A DNA stretch of 64,000 bases from Halorientalis persicus. Lineage in GTDB: Archaea; Halobacteriota; Halobacteria; Halobacteriales; Haloarculaceae. This document shows positions 1 through 7,584 of the stretch, piece by piece. The DNA lies in assembly GCF_900110215.1 (NCBI RefSeq), contig NZ_FOCX01000001.1, positions 124,001 through 188,000 on the forward strand, in the 5' to 3' direction. How positions within the stretch are numbered: the first letter of the stretch is position 1; each line of letters opens with the position of its first letter. A program made the position numbers and the translations under genes. The notes beneath the pieces were generated by a model. That model did not search any database. It saw only the letters and a list, made by a program, of their open reading frames with translations, and was not told where the DNA came from.

Positions 1-873
1 AAGCATGAACGCGGGGACGAAAAGCAGGATGACCAGCACCGGCCAGAGCGCGAACGTCCGCTTGAGGACCCGCTTCGAGCCGGCGACGAAAAAGCGCTGG
101 TTCACCTGCGGGAACATCGTCACGCCGAACGCGATGGAGACGGCCGTCGAGAGCATATACGCCGGGGTGTAGAGGCCGCCACCCAGCGCGAGGTGACCGG
201 GCGAGGCGGCCGCCAATTCGGCCGTGGCTGCGCCGGGCCCGCCGACCACCGCCAGGATCCAGGCGACCGCGACCCAGATCATCCCGAGCATGAAGATCCC
301 CTGCAACGTGTCGGTCCAGGCGACCCCGCGCATCCCCGACAGGACGACGTAGACGATCATGAAGAGTGTGATACCGCCGGCCCCCAACCAGTAGGGGACC
401 GCGCCGTCTGTCAGGGCCGCCAGCGCAGTGCCGGCACCCTGCTGCTGGAGCATCACGTACGGGAGCAGCCAGAACAGCGACACGCCGGCGACGAGCACGC
501 GGAGAACGGGCGAACCGAACCGATCGCCGAGCATCTCCCCGAGGGTCACGTAGCCGTTGATCTTCCCGACGAGCCACTGCTTGTAGCCGATCACGTACCA
601 GAGGATACCAAAGAGGACCCCGTCCATCAGCCCCATCACGAGGATCCACTCCGGCCCGGCCGCGTAGGAGACGTTCGGGCCGCCGAAGAACGTAAAGGCC
701 GACAAAAGCGTCGCGAAGGTCGTAAACAGCAGGACGACGGTGCCCAGCGTCCGACTCGCCAGGAAGTAGTCCTCGGCTGTGCGGTCGGTCAGCCGGTAGG
801 CCACCAGCCCGATCCCGAGCGCGAGCAGGAGGTAGCCGACGACGATACCGATCTGGAGACTGGTCTCAGCCAT
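1..873 (-). CDS. Sodium:solute symporter (SSS family), 3' end outside window
   Basis: Integral membrane Na+/solute cotransporter of the SSS (PutP/PanF-like) family, cut by the window edge so the C-terminal helices are missing. About 290 residues are visible with successive hydrophobic segments, beginning with a first helix after METSLQ-type start and the family-typical stretch around RTAEDYFLASRTLG near residues 30-45. The ATG at 873 overlaps the end of the upstream small DUF3311 membrane gene by 8 bp, the usual arrangement of these two genes in haloarchaea. Substrate cannot be read from the sequence; pantothenate, proline or an organic acid are all possible. Confidence 0.88.
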   Translation of the reverse strand, partial: MAETSLQIGIVVGYLLLALGIGLVAYRLTDRTAEDYFLASRTLGTVVLLFTTFATLLSAFTFFGGPNVSYAAGPEWILVMGLMDGVLFGILWYVIGYKQWLVGKINGYVTLGEMLGDRFGSPVLRVLVAGVSLFWLLPYVMLQQQGAGTALAALTDGAVPYWLGAGGITLFMIVYVVLSGMRGVAWTDTLQGIFMLGMIWVAVAWILAVVGGPGAATAELAAASPGHLALGGGLYTPAYMLSTAVSIAFGVTMFPQVNQRFFVAGSKRVLKRTFALWPVLVILLFVPAFML

Positions 874-1087
874 CGGAATCACCTCCGGCCGGTTCGATCC
901 CGAGGCCCCAGCCCCAGCGGGCGAAGGCGGCGAAGACGACGGCGGTCAGCCCCAGCCAGCCGACGTGCCACCAGACCCAGACCGGCAGTCCGGCGACGAC
1001 CCGGCTCGATCCCCACCAGAACCAGGGAATCGCCAGCGCGACCAGCAAGACCGCGACCGCGGCCCAGGCGTACGTCTCTCGATCCAT
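866..1087 (-). CDS. Small DUF3311-type membrane protein paired with SSS symporter
   Basis: A 73-residue protein with two hydrophobic helices (about residues 5-22 and 35-58) rich in Trp, matching the small DUF3311-like proteins that precede SSS transporters. The ATG at 1087 (MDRETYAW) is preferred; an in-frame upstream start at 1168 adds 27 residues that do not look like part of the family. Its stop overlaps the start of the symporter by 8 bp, so the two are probably translationally coupled. It may help assembly or function of the symporter, but this is inferred from position only. Confidence 0.8.
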   Translation of the reverse strand: MDRETYAWAAVAVLLVALAIPWFWWGSSRVVAGLPVWVWWHVGWLGLTAVVFAAFARWGWGLGIEPAGGDSDG

Positions 1088-1213
1088 GGTTGTCGAAGTC
1101 ATCCACTGGACGCAAATAGACGTGTCGATAGCGTTCAGAAGAAGCGTTCGAAGAGATATTTCCTTCAATTTCCGGCGGGCCGTCGCGTCGTCGGCTTCGA
1201 GTGTGGTTGGGAG

Positions 1214-1561
1214 TCAGTACAGCCGCGTCCCGTCGGGAACCTCGCGCTCGGGCTGGAGGTGGACCACGTCGCCATCGGCGTCGTCGACGCCGGTCACGAG
1301 ACACTGGCTCTCGAACCCCGCGATGTTCACCGTTCCGAGGTTGACGACGGCCAGGACCTGCCGGCCCACCAGCTCGTCGGGACCGTAGTTGTCGGTCAGG
1401 CCGGCCGCGGACTGCCGAGTCTCGGTTCCGAAGTCGACTTCGAGTTCGTACACGTCCTTGCGGGCGTCGGGGAACGGTTCGGCGGCGCGGACGGTGCCGA
1501 TCCGCATCTCCACGTCCTCCAGAAACCGTTCGGGGTCGATGTCGGCTTCCTCGATACCCAT
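1214..1561 (-). CDS. tRNA-binding domain protein (CsaA / MetRS-beta-like)
   Basis: A 115-residue OB-fold protein of the EMAP-II/CsaA tRNA-binding type. Seen: IRIGTV-like opening (MRIGTVRAAEPFPDAR), then YGPDELVGRQVLAVVNLG and a glycine/valine-rich end, the order found in stand-alone CsaA and in the C-terminal domain of methionyl-tRNA synthetase. Length fits the CsaA group. In bacteria CsaA is a chaperone-like protein, while MetRS-beta-like versions bind tRNA; the archaeal role is unclear. It stands alone, divergent from dnaG with 186 bp between the starts. Confidence 0.8.
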   Translation of the reverse strand: MGIEEADIDPERFLEDVEMRIGTVRAAEPFPDARKDVYELEVDFGTETRQSAAGLTDNYGPDELVGRQVLAVVNLGTVNIAGFESQCLVTGVDDADGDVVHLQPEREVPDGTRLY

Positions 1562-1747
1562 GGCCCACCCACCGCAGGGAAAGGTGAAGTGCGTTTCGTC
1601 GCCGCCGGGACCTGCTCGTTACGTGTCACGACGGTAGGTATATGACGCGAAGGCCGCTACGTCCAGCCGTATCCATGGGTGCGTTCATGGAGACATCATC
1701 ATCACGCGGTTCACATCATCGCCCCTACCCGGGGCAGTTCACCAGCT

Positions 1748-3091
1748 ATGCACGATTCAGCGAAATACTTGATTCACGCGGACATCGTCGCCGACGGGGT
1801 GGTAGAGCGGAGTGACGTCGTCGGTGCGGTGTTCGGACAGACAGAGGGATTGCTCGGCAGCGAACTCGACCTCCGAGCGTTACAGGAGTCCTCGAAGGTC
1901 GGCCGGATCGACGTCGAGATCGAGTCGGAGGGCGGCCGCTCCTACGGCGAGGTGACCATCGCCAGCGGCCTCGACAAGGTCGAGACCGCGATTCTCGCGG
2001 CCGCCCTGGAGACCATCGACCGGGTCGGCCCGTGCCGGGCGGACTTCCAGGTGTCGAAACTGGAGGACGTGCGCGCGGCCAAACGCCGCGAGGTCGTCGA
2101 GCGGGCGACGGACCTGCTCGCCGAATTCGAGGGCGAAGTCGCCCGGAGCGCGGACCTCGTCGAGGAGGTCCGCCAGGCAGTCCGGGTCGAGGACATCACC
2201 GAGTACGAGGGCCTGCCGGCCGGGCCCCGCGTCAGCGACAGCGACGCCATCATCGTCGTGGAGGGGCGGGCCGACGTACTCCAGTTGCTGAAGTACGGCA
2301 TCAAAAACGCCGTCGCCGTCGAGGGCACCGACGTGCCCGAGGCCGTCGCGGATCTCACGTGCAGGCGGACGGTGACCGCCTTCTTCGACGGCGACCGCGG
2401 TGGCGACCTCATCCTCAAGGAACTCGGGCAGGTCGGCGAGGTGGATTACGTCGCCTTCGCCCCCGAACACCGCTCGGTGGAGGACCTGGCGCGCGACGAA
2501 GTGATGACCGCGCTCCGTGAGAAGGTCCCGATGGAAGCCGTCGCGGGGGCAAGCTCGCCCCACGAGACCGTCGCGGCGACCGACGGGAGCGCCCGCCCCG
2601 CGCCGCCGGAGACGGCCGACGAACCCGAATCGACCGCGACAGCGGACGCGAGTGGGACGGCATCGGCCGAGCAGTGTGAGGGCGCGACGGTGGACGCCAC
2701 GAGGACCGACGACGACTCGGCCGACGATGGCGACGCGGCAGCAACCGACGACGCCACGACGCCGGCCGACAATGACGACACCGCGGACGCGCCGGCCGCC
2801 CCGGAGACACTGGCTGGCCACGTCGAGGCAGTCGTCGACGCGGACAGCGGCGAGGTCGTCCTGCTGGACAGTGAGTTTCAGGAGCTCGCGTCGGCCCCCG
2901 CGAGCGAGGCGTTCGACACCGTCGCCGACGCCGACGTGACGCCGACGACGGTCGTCCTCGACGGGGAACTCGACCAGCGGGTGCTCGACGTGGCCGCCCA
3001 GCGCGGCGTCGAACAGATCGTCCCGCGATCGACCGGCGAGTTCGTCAAGCAACCCACCGGCGTCCGCATCCGGACGGCCGATCAGTTCTGA
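1748..3091 (+). CDS. dnaG: Archaeal DnaG primase-like protein (Toprim domain)
   Basis: Archaeal DnaG, a Toprim-domain protein with primase activity in vitro that is also a component of the RNA-degrading exosome. Seen: conserved N-terminal region starting KYLIHADIVADGVVERSDVVG, Toprim core at about residues 165-240 with IVVEGRADV (invariant Glu) and FFDGDRGGD (DxD), then an acidic Ala/Thr/Asp linker (about residues 260-350) and a small C-terminal domain ending in VRIRTADQF. I take the ATG at 1748; an upstream in-frame start at 1679 adds a His-rich segment foreign to the family. The long acidic linker is typical of haloarchaeal versions. The 3' end overlaps the convergent acetyltransferase by 10 bp. 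Confidence 0.95.
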   Translation: MHDSAKYLIHADIVADGVVERSDVVGAVFGQTEGLLGSELDLRALQESSKVGRIDVEIESEGGRSYGEVTIASGLDKVETAILAAALETIDRVGPCRADFQVSKLEDVRAAKRREVVERATDLLAEFEGEVARSADLVEEVRQAVRVEDITEYEGLPAGPRVSDSDAIIVVEGRADVLQLLKYGIKNAVAVEGTDVPEAVADLTCRRTVTAFFDGDRGGDLILKELGQVGEVDYVAFAPEHRSVEDLARDEVMTALREKVPMEAVAGASSPHETVAATDGSARPAPPETADEPESTATADASGTASAEQCEGATVDATRTDDDSADDGDAAATDDATTPADNDDTADAPAAPETLAGHVEAVVDADSGEVVLLDSEFQELASAPASEAFDTVADADVTPTTVVLDGELDQRVLDVAAQRGVEQIVPRSTGEFVKQPTGVRIRTADQF

Positions 3092-3510
3092 AGCGGCCGG
3101 GCCAGCAAGAGCCCGTCCCCGTCCTCGTAGTGGTCCGGCAGTCGCTCCCGTTCGAGGAAGTCGTGGTCGTCGTAGAAGTCCCGGGCCCGGTCGTCCCCGG
3201 CCCTGACCGTGAGTTCCAGTCGCTCGAAGCCGTCCACTTCGAGCTGCTCACACAGCGCCGCCAGTAGTCGAGAGCCACGACCCTCGCCACGGTGACCGGC
3301 CGCGACCGCCAGCTCGGCGAGGTACGCGACCGTGTCCTGCGGGATCGCGACGGCGTACCCCACCGGCTCGTCGGTCTCGTCCGCGACGACGAGGACGACG
3401 GGTGGGCCGTCGATGGCAGGTTCGAGCAGCCCGTCCCAGGGTTCGGTCAGCGATGCCATCTGGATGGCCCGCAATCGGGCCAGATCGGCCGGTCGAGCCT
3501 GTCGGATCAT
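3082..3510 (-). CDS. GNAT family N-acetyltransferase
   Basis: A 142-residue GNAT acetyltransferase that would transfer an acetyl group from acetyl-CoA to an amine. Seen: N-terminal IRQARPADLARLRAIQ, the YLAELAVAAGHRGEGRGSRLL segment containing the R/Q-xx-G-x-G/A pyrophosphate-binding motif (about residues 68-82), and the C-terminal ARDFYDDHDF motif. It could resemble RimI-like enzymes but the substrate is not identifiable. Its ATG overlaps the stop of the upstream DUF92 gene (ATGA), indicating an operon. Confidence 0.88.
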   Translation of the reverse strand: MIRQARPADLARLRAIQMASLTEPWDGLLEPAIDGPPVVLVVADETDEPVGYAVAIPQDTVAYLAELAVAAGHRGEGRGSRLLAALCEQLEVDGFERLELTVRAGDDRARDFYDDHDFLERERLPDHYEDGDGLLLARPLQN

Positions 3511-4898
3511 ACCGCACCGAGCGCGAGCGCGACGCCGCCACCGGCGACGGCCGCGACGACCGTCGCGAGGAAGTTGACGACCTGATTGCCGAAGTACCGT
3601 CCCTCGACGGTCGCCCCGAGGAGGCTGTCGGCGGTCATCCCGAGGATGCCCGCGCCGACGATCACCAGCGCGCCCAGCGGCTGGACCGACTCGAAGGCGA
3701 CCGCGATGGCGGCGATCAATCCAGCGCCCGCGATCCCGGCGAGTTCGCCCTGCCAGGTCACGGCTCCGTCGGTGCCGGGCGCGACCCGCTCGAACGTCGT
3801 GATGAGCCGTGGCTCGTCGAAGAGCCCCCCGATCTCGCTGGAGAGCGTGTCACTCATGGCCGCGGCGACGGCCCCGGCGAAGGCGTAGAGGAACACGTCG
3901 GGCGAGACGGGGACGTGAGTCGGACTCGCCGCGAACCCGACGACGGCGACCAGCGCCATCAGTGAGTTCGCGAGGACGTTCCCGCTCCCGCGCGCCCCCT
4001 CGTTTTCCTGTGCGACACCGCGGTCGAGTTTCTCGTCGTATCTGAACTTCGAGGAGAGCGCGCCGACGCCGAAGAAGGTGATGAGCATCGCGAACCAGCC
4101 GTAATCGCCGAGGACGATCGTCAACAGCCCCAACAGGACCCCGGTGATCATCCCTGGGATCGAGGCCGCGTCGAGCCAGTAGGAGACGTAGCCGAAGATG
4201 CCGGTCACAGCCAGCGCGACCCCGACACGGACGGGCGAGACGGTGACGCCGAGGTCCGCGAACAGCCACAGCAAGAGTGCGGCCGAGACCATCACCAGCG
4301 GATCGTCACGGGCGAACAGCACCGCCCGCAACAGCGACGCGAGCAAGGCCCCACTGACCGCGAAGAATGCCAGCGTCGCCGGCGGGACGGACCCGGGCGT
4401 CAGCGCCACGGTCGCCAGCCCTGCGCCGAACCCCAGTACCGACCCGCCAGCGACGAACCCCGCCGTCGCTACCGCCGGGTCCGGCCGCCACGCCCTGACG
4501 AGGTGTTCGGCGAGGTTGCCGTACGAGAGGATGAACACCGCCGTCGAAAAGACCGTCATCGGGAGCGCGAACTGCATGGCCAGCAGTGCCAGCCCGGCGA
4601 TGGCGAGTGAAAAGCCCGCCAGCCCGTAGAGACGCCCGTCCTCGCGGTCGCCCGGGCGGGCGAACAACTCGAACACGAATCCCTCGTCGATCACGTAGAG
4701 GGCCAACACGGCAATCGCGATGAACGGGAGTGTCCCGGCGACGGTGGCCACCGCCTGCGACGTGAGCCGGTCGGTGAACGGCACCCTTCCGGCGACGGCG
4801 GCGACCAGCTGTGGAGTCGCCCGGCTGACGGCCGGGACGAGCAACCCGCCCGTCCCGACCAGCGCGAACGCCCCCGCTCGCCGGACTGTCGTCGTCAC
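3507..4898 (-). CDS. DUF92 (TMEM19/VTE6-like) multi-pass membrane protein
   Basis: A 463-residue polytopic membrane protein. The C-terminal half carries the DUF92 signature (AAAMSDTLSSEIG followed by an FFDEPRLIT-like segment and a GGLFD motif), the family containing TMEM19 and the plant phytyl-phosphate kinase VTE6. The N-terminal half adds a further set of helices, so the protein is about twice the length of short bacterial members, possibly a prenol/dolichol kinase-like module. A GTG at 4898 (VTTTVRRAG) is chosen because the long upstream extension of the frame runs through a hairpin-rich intergenic region and is not membrane-like. A role in isoprenoid phosphate metabolism fits the neighbouring cis-prenyltransferase genes but is inference. 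Confidence 0.85.
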   Translation of the reverse strand: MTTTVRRAGAFALVGTGGLLVPAVSRATPQLVAAVAGRVPFTDRLTSQAVATVAGTLPFIAIAVLALYVIDEGFVFELFARPGDREDGRLYGLAGFSLAIAGLALLAMQFALPMTVFSTAVFILSYGNLAEHLVRAWRPDPAVATAGFVAGGSVLGFGAGLATVALTPGSVPPATLAFFAVSGALLASLLRAVLFARDDPLVMVSAALLLWLFADLGVTVSPVRVGVALAVTGIFGYVSYWLDAASIPGMITGVLLGLLTIVLGDYGWFAMLITFFGVGALSSKFRYDEKLDRGVAQENEGARGSGNVLANSLMALVAVVGFAASPTHVPVSPDVFLYAFAGAVAAAMSDTLSSEIGGLFDEPRLITTFERVAPGTDGAVTWQGELAGIAGAGLIAAIAVAFESVQPLGALVIVGAGILGMTADSLLGATVEGRYFGNQVVNFLATVVAAVAGGGVALALGAV

Positions 4899-4942
4899 GT
4901 GCCGCCCGTTTTTCGGAGACGCACTTAACAACCACCTTTTTC

Positions 4943-5073
4943 GCGAGGGGGTCGCGGGGCGACCCCCTCGCCAAAAACGTCTCCAGAAATCGGAGATTTC
5001 TGACGGGCTCGCGAGAGCGTCGCTCTCGCGAACGTGGGCGAAACAGCGGAACTCACGCCCTGCGCGAGTTCCG
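4943..5073. repeat. Cluster of four short-loop hairpins
   Basis: Four separate inverted repeats follow each other: 4943-4971 (13-bp arms, 3-nt loop), 4984-5002 (8-bp arms, 3-nt loop), 5009-5031 (10-bp arms, 3-nt loop) and 5047-5073 (8-bp arms, 11-nt loop). They lie between the divergent starts of the DUF92 gene (4898) and the short cis-prenyltransferase-like gene (5187). The arms are unrelated to each other in sequence, so this is not one duplicated palindrome. Possible roles are a transcriptional boundary, RNA structure in a leader, or a haloarchaeal intergenic repeat family; none is shown. Confidence 0.75.
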
Positions 5074-5186
5074 TTGCTGTGCTGATGCTCCACCGCGACC
5101 GCACCCGCCCCGCCACCGCACCGCCACCGTCCCGCGGCCGCACGCCAACCCGTGACCTTCATACTTGGTGACGGGAAACCAGACCT

Positions 5187-5795
5187 GTGGGCATTTACGA
5201 CCGGTACCTCGCGGTCCGAACCCAGTGGGCCGACGAGGAGACGCCCGACAACGTCGCCGTCGTCATCACCGAGCGGGACCTGCTGGAGCAGGGCGCCTAC
5301 GACACCCTGGAGTCGTTTTTCGACTGGGCCGTCGAGTACGGTGCCGAGCGAGTCATGGTCTACGTCTCCGTCCTCGACGAGGAGGCCGTGCCGACGCTCC
5401 GGCGCGCGCTCGAAGACGTTGACGCCCCCCGCGAGATGGCCGTTCGCGGCCCCGACGACGACCAGCGAGCCGACGCACCCATTCAGGTGAGCATCGGTCT
5501 CGGCGGCAAACACGAGTTCGCCGCCGCCGTTCGGAGCGTCGCCGAGGAAGTCGACGACGGCGAGTTGACCCCCGGCGAGATCGACGAGGACGACATCGAG
5601 GAGCGGCTGGTCTTCCCGACCGATCCCGACCTCGTCATCAAGACCGGGGCCGAGCGGCTCTCGGATTTCATGATCTGGCAGTCGGTTTACTCCGAACTCT
5701 ACTTCACCGACGTGAACTGGCGTGACTTCCGGAAGCGGGAGTATCTCCGGGCGATCCGGGACTTCCAGGACCGCCAGCGGAGATTTGGCCAGTAG
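5187..5795 (+). CDS. Short cis-prenyltransferase-family protein lacking the catalytic Asp (Nus1/NgBR-like)
   Basis: A 202-residue protein, GTG start. The C-terminal half carries the UPP synthase signature: DLVIKTGAERLSDFMIWQ then SVYSELYFTDVNWRDFRK (about residues 148-181), matching the RTGG-E-R-S-NF-W-Q-ELYFTD block of the family. The N-terminal half lacks the substrate-binding Asp motif (MDGNGRWA/QDGNRR) present in the neighbouring full-length gene. This is the division of features seen in heteromeric cis-prenyltransferases (catalytic DHDDS plus NgBR/Nus1; also two-subunit methanogen enzymes). I infer it is the accessory subunit of the uppS product. The stop codon sits inside a hairpin loop (5783-5802). 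Confidence 0.82.
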   Translation: MGIYDRYLAVRTQWADEETPDNVAVVITERDLLEQGAYDTLESFFDWAVEYGAERVMVYVSVLDEEAVPTLRRALEDVDAPREMAVRGPDDDQRADAPIQVSIGLGGKHEFAAAVRSVAEEVDDGELTPGEIDEDDIEERLVFPTDPDLVIKTGAERLSDFMIWQSVYSELYFTDVNWRDFRKREYLRAIRDFQDRQRRFGQ

Positions 5796-5941
5796 GCCAA
5801 ATTACGTCGGGGAGCGACCGGTGGGAGCGGACCGACGGCGGTTTGGACAGTGACCGCAGGGAACTGTCCAAACGCCGGCAGTCGAGCGAAGCGAGTCTGC
5901 CGGAAGTTCGGCGAGTAGGCCGGATCACGTCGGAAAGCGAC
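5783..5941. repeat. Hairpins plus an imperfect 33-bp direct repeat
   Basis: Hairpin 5783-5802 (8-bp arms, 4-nt loop containing the start of the TAG stop codon of the upstream gene), hairpin 5841-5873 (11-bp arms, 11-nt loop) and hairpin 5875-5903 (7-bp arms). The block 5786-5818 recurs at 5909-5941 with 26 of 33 positions identical, the shared core being AGTAGGCC and ACGTCGG. The duplicated block and palindromes resemble a degenerate intergenic repeat element. It fills almost all of the 189-bp gap before the next gene. Confidence 0.7.
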
Positions 5942-5984
5942 ACCGACGCATACTACTAAGTTTCCCGATGCTGAACTGTCAACT

Positions 5985-6308
5985 ATGGAAATAGATCAGG
6001 AAGACCTCACGGGTGCGGTCGTGCTTGTCTTGCTCGCCGTGGCGCTGGGTCTCGTCGTGGCCGGAGTGGAAACCGTGGCGGGATTCGATGTCCTCGCGGC
6101 GGGCGAATCCGCGGTCGGATACCTCGCGGCCGGAAACTTCAGCGTCGGCGTCCTCTCGACCGGCATCTTCTCGGTCGGGATCTTCGCCGCGGGGATCTTC
6201 TCGGTCGGGGTGTTCTCGATCGGCGTGTTCTCGATCGGGATCTTCTCGTTCGGGATCTACGCCGCGGGCCTGTACGCGGCACAGCGTCACGTCAGGTCGA
6301 ACGGGTAG
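5985..6308 (+). CDS. Small membrane protein built of glycine-periodic five-residue repeats
   Basis: A 107-residue hydrophobic protein. After a first helix (about residues 10-30) come at least ten five-residue units of the type G-(I/V)-F-S-(V/I) or G-(I/L)-Y-A-A, from about residue 45 to 97, ending in a basic tail (QRHVRSNG). A strict period of five with Gly at one position and alternating large hydrophobics suggests a pentapeptide-like solenoid or a Gly-packed membrane structure rather than ordinary helices. A TATA-like element (5950-5960) lies about 30 nt before the ATG. Function unknown; the fivefold repeat is plain in both DNA and protein. Confidence 0.8.
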   Translation: MEIDQEDLTGAVVLVLLAVALGLVVAGVETVAGFDVLAAGESAVGYLAAGNFSVGVLSTGIFSVGIFAAGIFSVGVFSIGVFSIGIFSFGIYAAGLYAAQRHVRSNG

Positions 6309-6349
6309 GACCGACTCGCGCCGGGTGAGCGGTTCGCACGGGATGGCCC

Positions 6350-7282
6350 TCAGTCCGCGGCGGGTTCCAGTTCTGCCTCGAACTCCTCTTCGTCGAGTCG
6401 TTCGCGCTCGCTACTGGGCAGTGCGTCCCGGAACCGGCCGAGGATCGACCGGGCCTCGTCGAGTTCGGCGCTGCCCATCGCCCGAACCAACGCCAGCGCG
6501 CGCCTGGCGCGGGCGGTCCGCCAGGACTCCTCGCGGGACTCGTAGGTCCGGATCGCACGCAGGAAGTCGACTTTCCGGAACTCCGGCCAGTAGGGTGTAC
6601 AGAAGAAGACAGCGGCCTCGTTACCGTTGGCGTGCCAGGGCAGGAAGTTGCTGGTGCGTTCGGCCCCGCCGGTCCGGAGGATCAGATCCACGTCGCGGGA
6701 TGGTCCTTCGTAGAGACGCTCTTCGACGGTCTCGGCGTCGATCTCGTCGGGATCGAGGTCGCCGTAGACCACGTCGCGGGCCACGTCGCGGGCGGCCCCG
6801 AGCAGTTCCGCGCGGCCGCCGTAGGCCAGCGCGATGTTCAACTGGAGTTCGTCGTAGTCGCGGGTGCGCCCCTCGGCGTACTGGATGGCGGTGCGGACCC
6901 GCCCGGGGAGGTCCTGGGTCTCGCCGATGGCCCGGATCCGCACTTCGCCCTCGTGGACGCGGTCGGCGTCGGCGAACTCGTAGAGCTTCTCCTCGATCAG
7001 GTCGAAGAGGGCCTCCCGCTGGTTGACCGGGCGGTCGAAGTTCTCCGTCGAGAAGGTGTAAAGCGTTAGCTCCTGGACGCCGAGTTCGTCACACCAGTTG
7101 AGCATGGCCTCGGTCGTCTCGGCACCGGCGCGATGGCCTTCCGTGGCTCCCTCGCCCTTGTTCCGGGCGTATCGACGATTCCCGTCCTGAATGACGGCGA
7201 CGTGATCGGGCATCCCCGACAGCTCCCACCGTAACAGCCGTTCGTACCCCGACAGCGCCTGCTGGCGCACCCACGCGAGCAT
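6350..7282 (-). CDS. uppS: Cis-prenyltransferase / (di)trans,poly-cis-polyprenyl diphosphate synthase (catalytic)
   Basis: A 310-residue UPP synthase-family enzyme that elongates an allylic diphosphate with isopentenyl diphosphate to make the long-chain polyprenyl lipid carrier (dolichol precursor) used in S-layer and lipid glycosylation. Seen: HVAVIQDGNRRYARNKG with the catalytic Asp33, LTLYTFSTENFDRP, and DLILRTGGAERTSNFLPWH at about residue 200. The block after it (NEAAVFFCTPYWPEF) departs from the canonical ELYFTD, whereas the short neighbour at 5187 keeps ELYFTD, so the two proteins complement each other. ATG at 7282 is chosen: a promoter lies about 27 nt upstream, and the longer frame overlaps the divergent cold-shock gene. 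Confidence 0.92.
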   Translation of the reverse strand: MLAWVRQQALSGYERLLRWELSGMPDHVAVIQDGNRRYARNKGEGATEGHRAGAETTEAMLNWCDELGVQELTLYTFSTENFDRPVNQREALFDLIEEKLYEFADADRVHEGEVRIRAIGETQDLPGRVRTAIQYAEGRTRDYDELQLNIALAYGGRAELLGAARDVARDVVYGDLDPDEIDAETVEERLYEGPSRDVDLILRTGGAERTSNFLPWHANGNEAAVFFCTPYWPEFRKVDFLRAIRTYESREESWRTARARRALALVRAMGSAELDEARSILGRFRDALPSSERERLDEEEFEAELEPAAD

Positions 7283-7303
7283 TGTATGGAAATTCTCACC
7301 CCG

Positions 7304-7315
7304 TGATAAGTATCT
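7304..7315 (-). promoter_or_regulatory. TATA-type promoter of uppS
   Basis: On the minus strand the sequence reads GATACTTATCAC, 22-33 nt before the ATG at 7282. That spacing predicts a leaderless or near-leaderless transcript and supports the chosen start. Confidence 0.6.
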
Positions 7316-7354
7316 TGTCCTCCCCGGCGGTATTGGGTGGGGTGACCCGCAGGC

Positions 7355-7363
7355 TTTTAATAT
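7355..7363 (+). promoter_or_regulatory. TATA-type promoter of the tandem cold-shock genes
   Basis: TTTTAATAT lies 25-33 nt before the ATG at 7388, divergent from the uppS promoter about 40 bp away. Fits a leaderless transcript for the first cold-shock gene; the second gene starts 2 nt after the first stop and probably shares it. Confidence 0.6.
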
Positions 7364-7387
7364 GGTGACGTACTCTGATAGGGTGCA

Positions 7388-7582
7388 ATGGCGACCGGTA
7401 CGGTTGATTTCTTCAACGACACTGGCGGTTACGGATTCATCGATACCGAAGACGCGGACGAGGACGTCTTCTTCCACATGGAAGACGTCGGCGGCCCCGA
7501 CCTGGAAGAAGGTCAGGAGGTCGAGTTCGACATCGAACAGGCCGACAAGGGCCCCCGAGCAACGAACCTGGAGCGACTGTAA
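7388..7582 (+). CDS. cspA: Cold-shock domain protein (CspA family), first of a tandem pair
   Basis: A 64-residue single cold-shock domain that binds single-stranded RNA or DNA. RNP1-like GGYGFI (residues 12-17) and RNP2-like DVFFHM (about residues 24-29) are intact, and the length is standard. It begins MATGTVDFFNDTGG and ends TNLERL. The next gene is a near-identical copy starting 2 nt downstream; a third lies at 35197. Likely an RNA chaperone or translation-associated protein. Confidence 0.95.
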   Translation: MATGTVDFFNDTGGYGFIDTEDADEDVFFHMEDVGGPDLEEGQEVEFDIEQADKGPRATNLERL

Positions 7583-7584
7583 CC

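Noticed and set aside
891-910. GGTTCGATCC stretch resembling a tRNA T-loop
   Set aside because: Inside the DUF3311 coding end and without D-arm, anticodon arm or acceptor pairing.
193-1119. Long plus-strand open frame of about 308 codons over the symporter
   Set aside because: Arg/Pro/Asp-rich with no motif; it is antisense to the clear symporter/DUF3311 genes, the usual GC-rich shadow.
4899-5513. N-terminal extension of the DUF92 frame (about 205 extra codons)
   Set aside because: Runs antisense through the short cis-prenyltransferase gene and the hairpin cluster, not membrane-like; a GTG at 4898 fits the family start.
5704-5943. Minus-strand frame with repeated SLSDVIRPT/SLPDVIWPT-type segments
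   Set aside because: The repetition only reflects the 33-bp DNA repeat at 5786 and 5909; no coding features.
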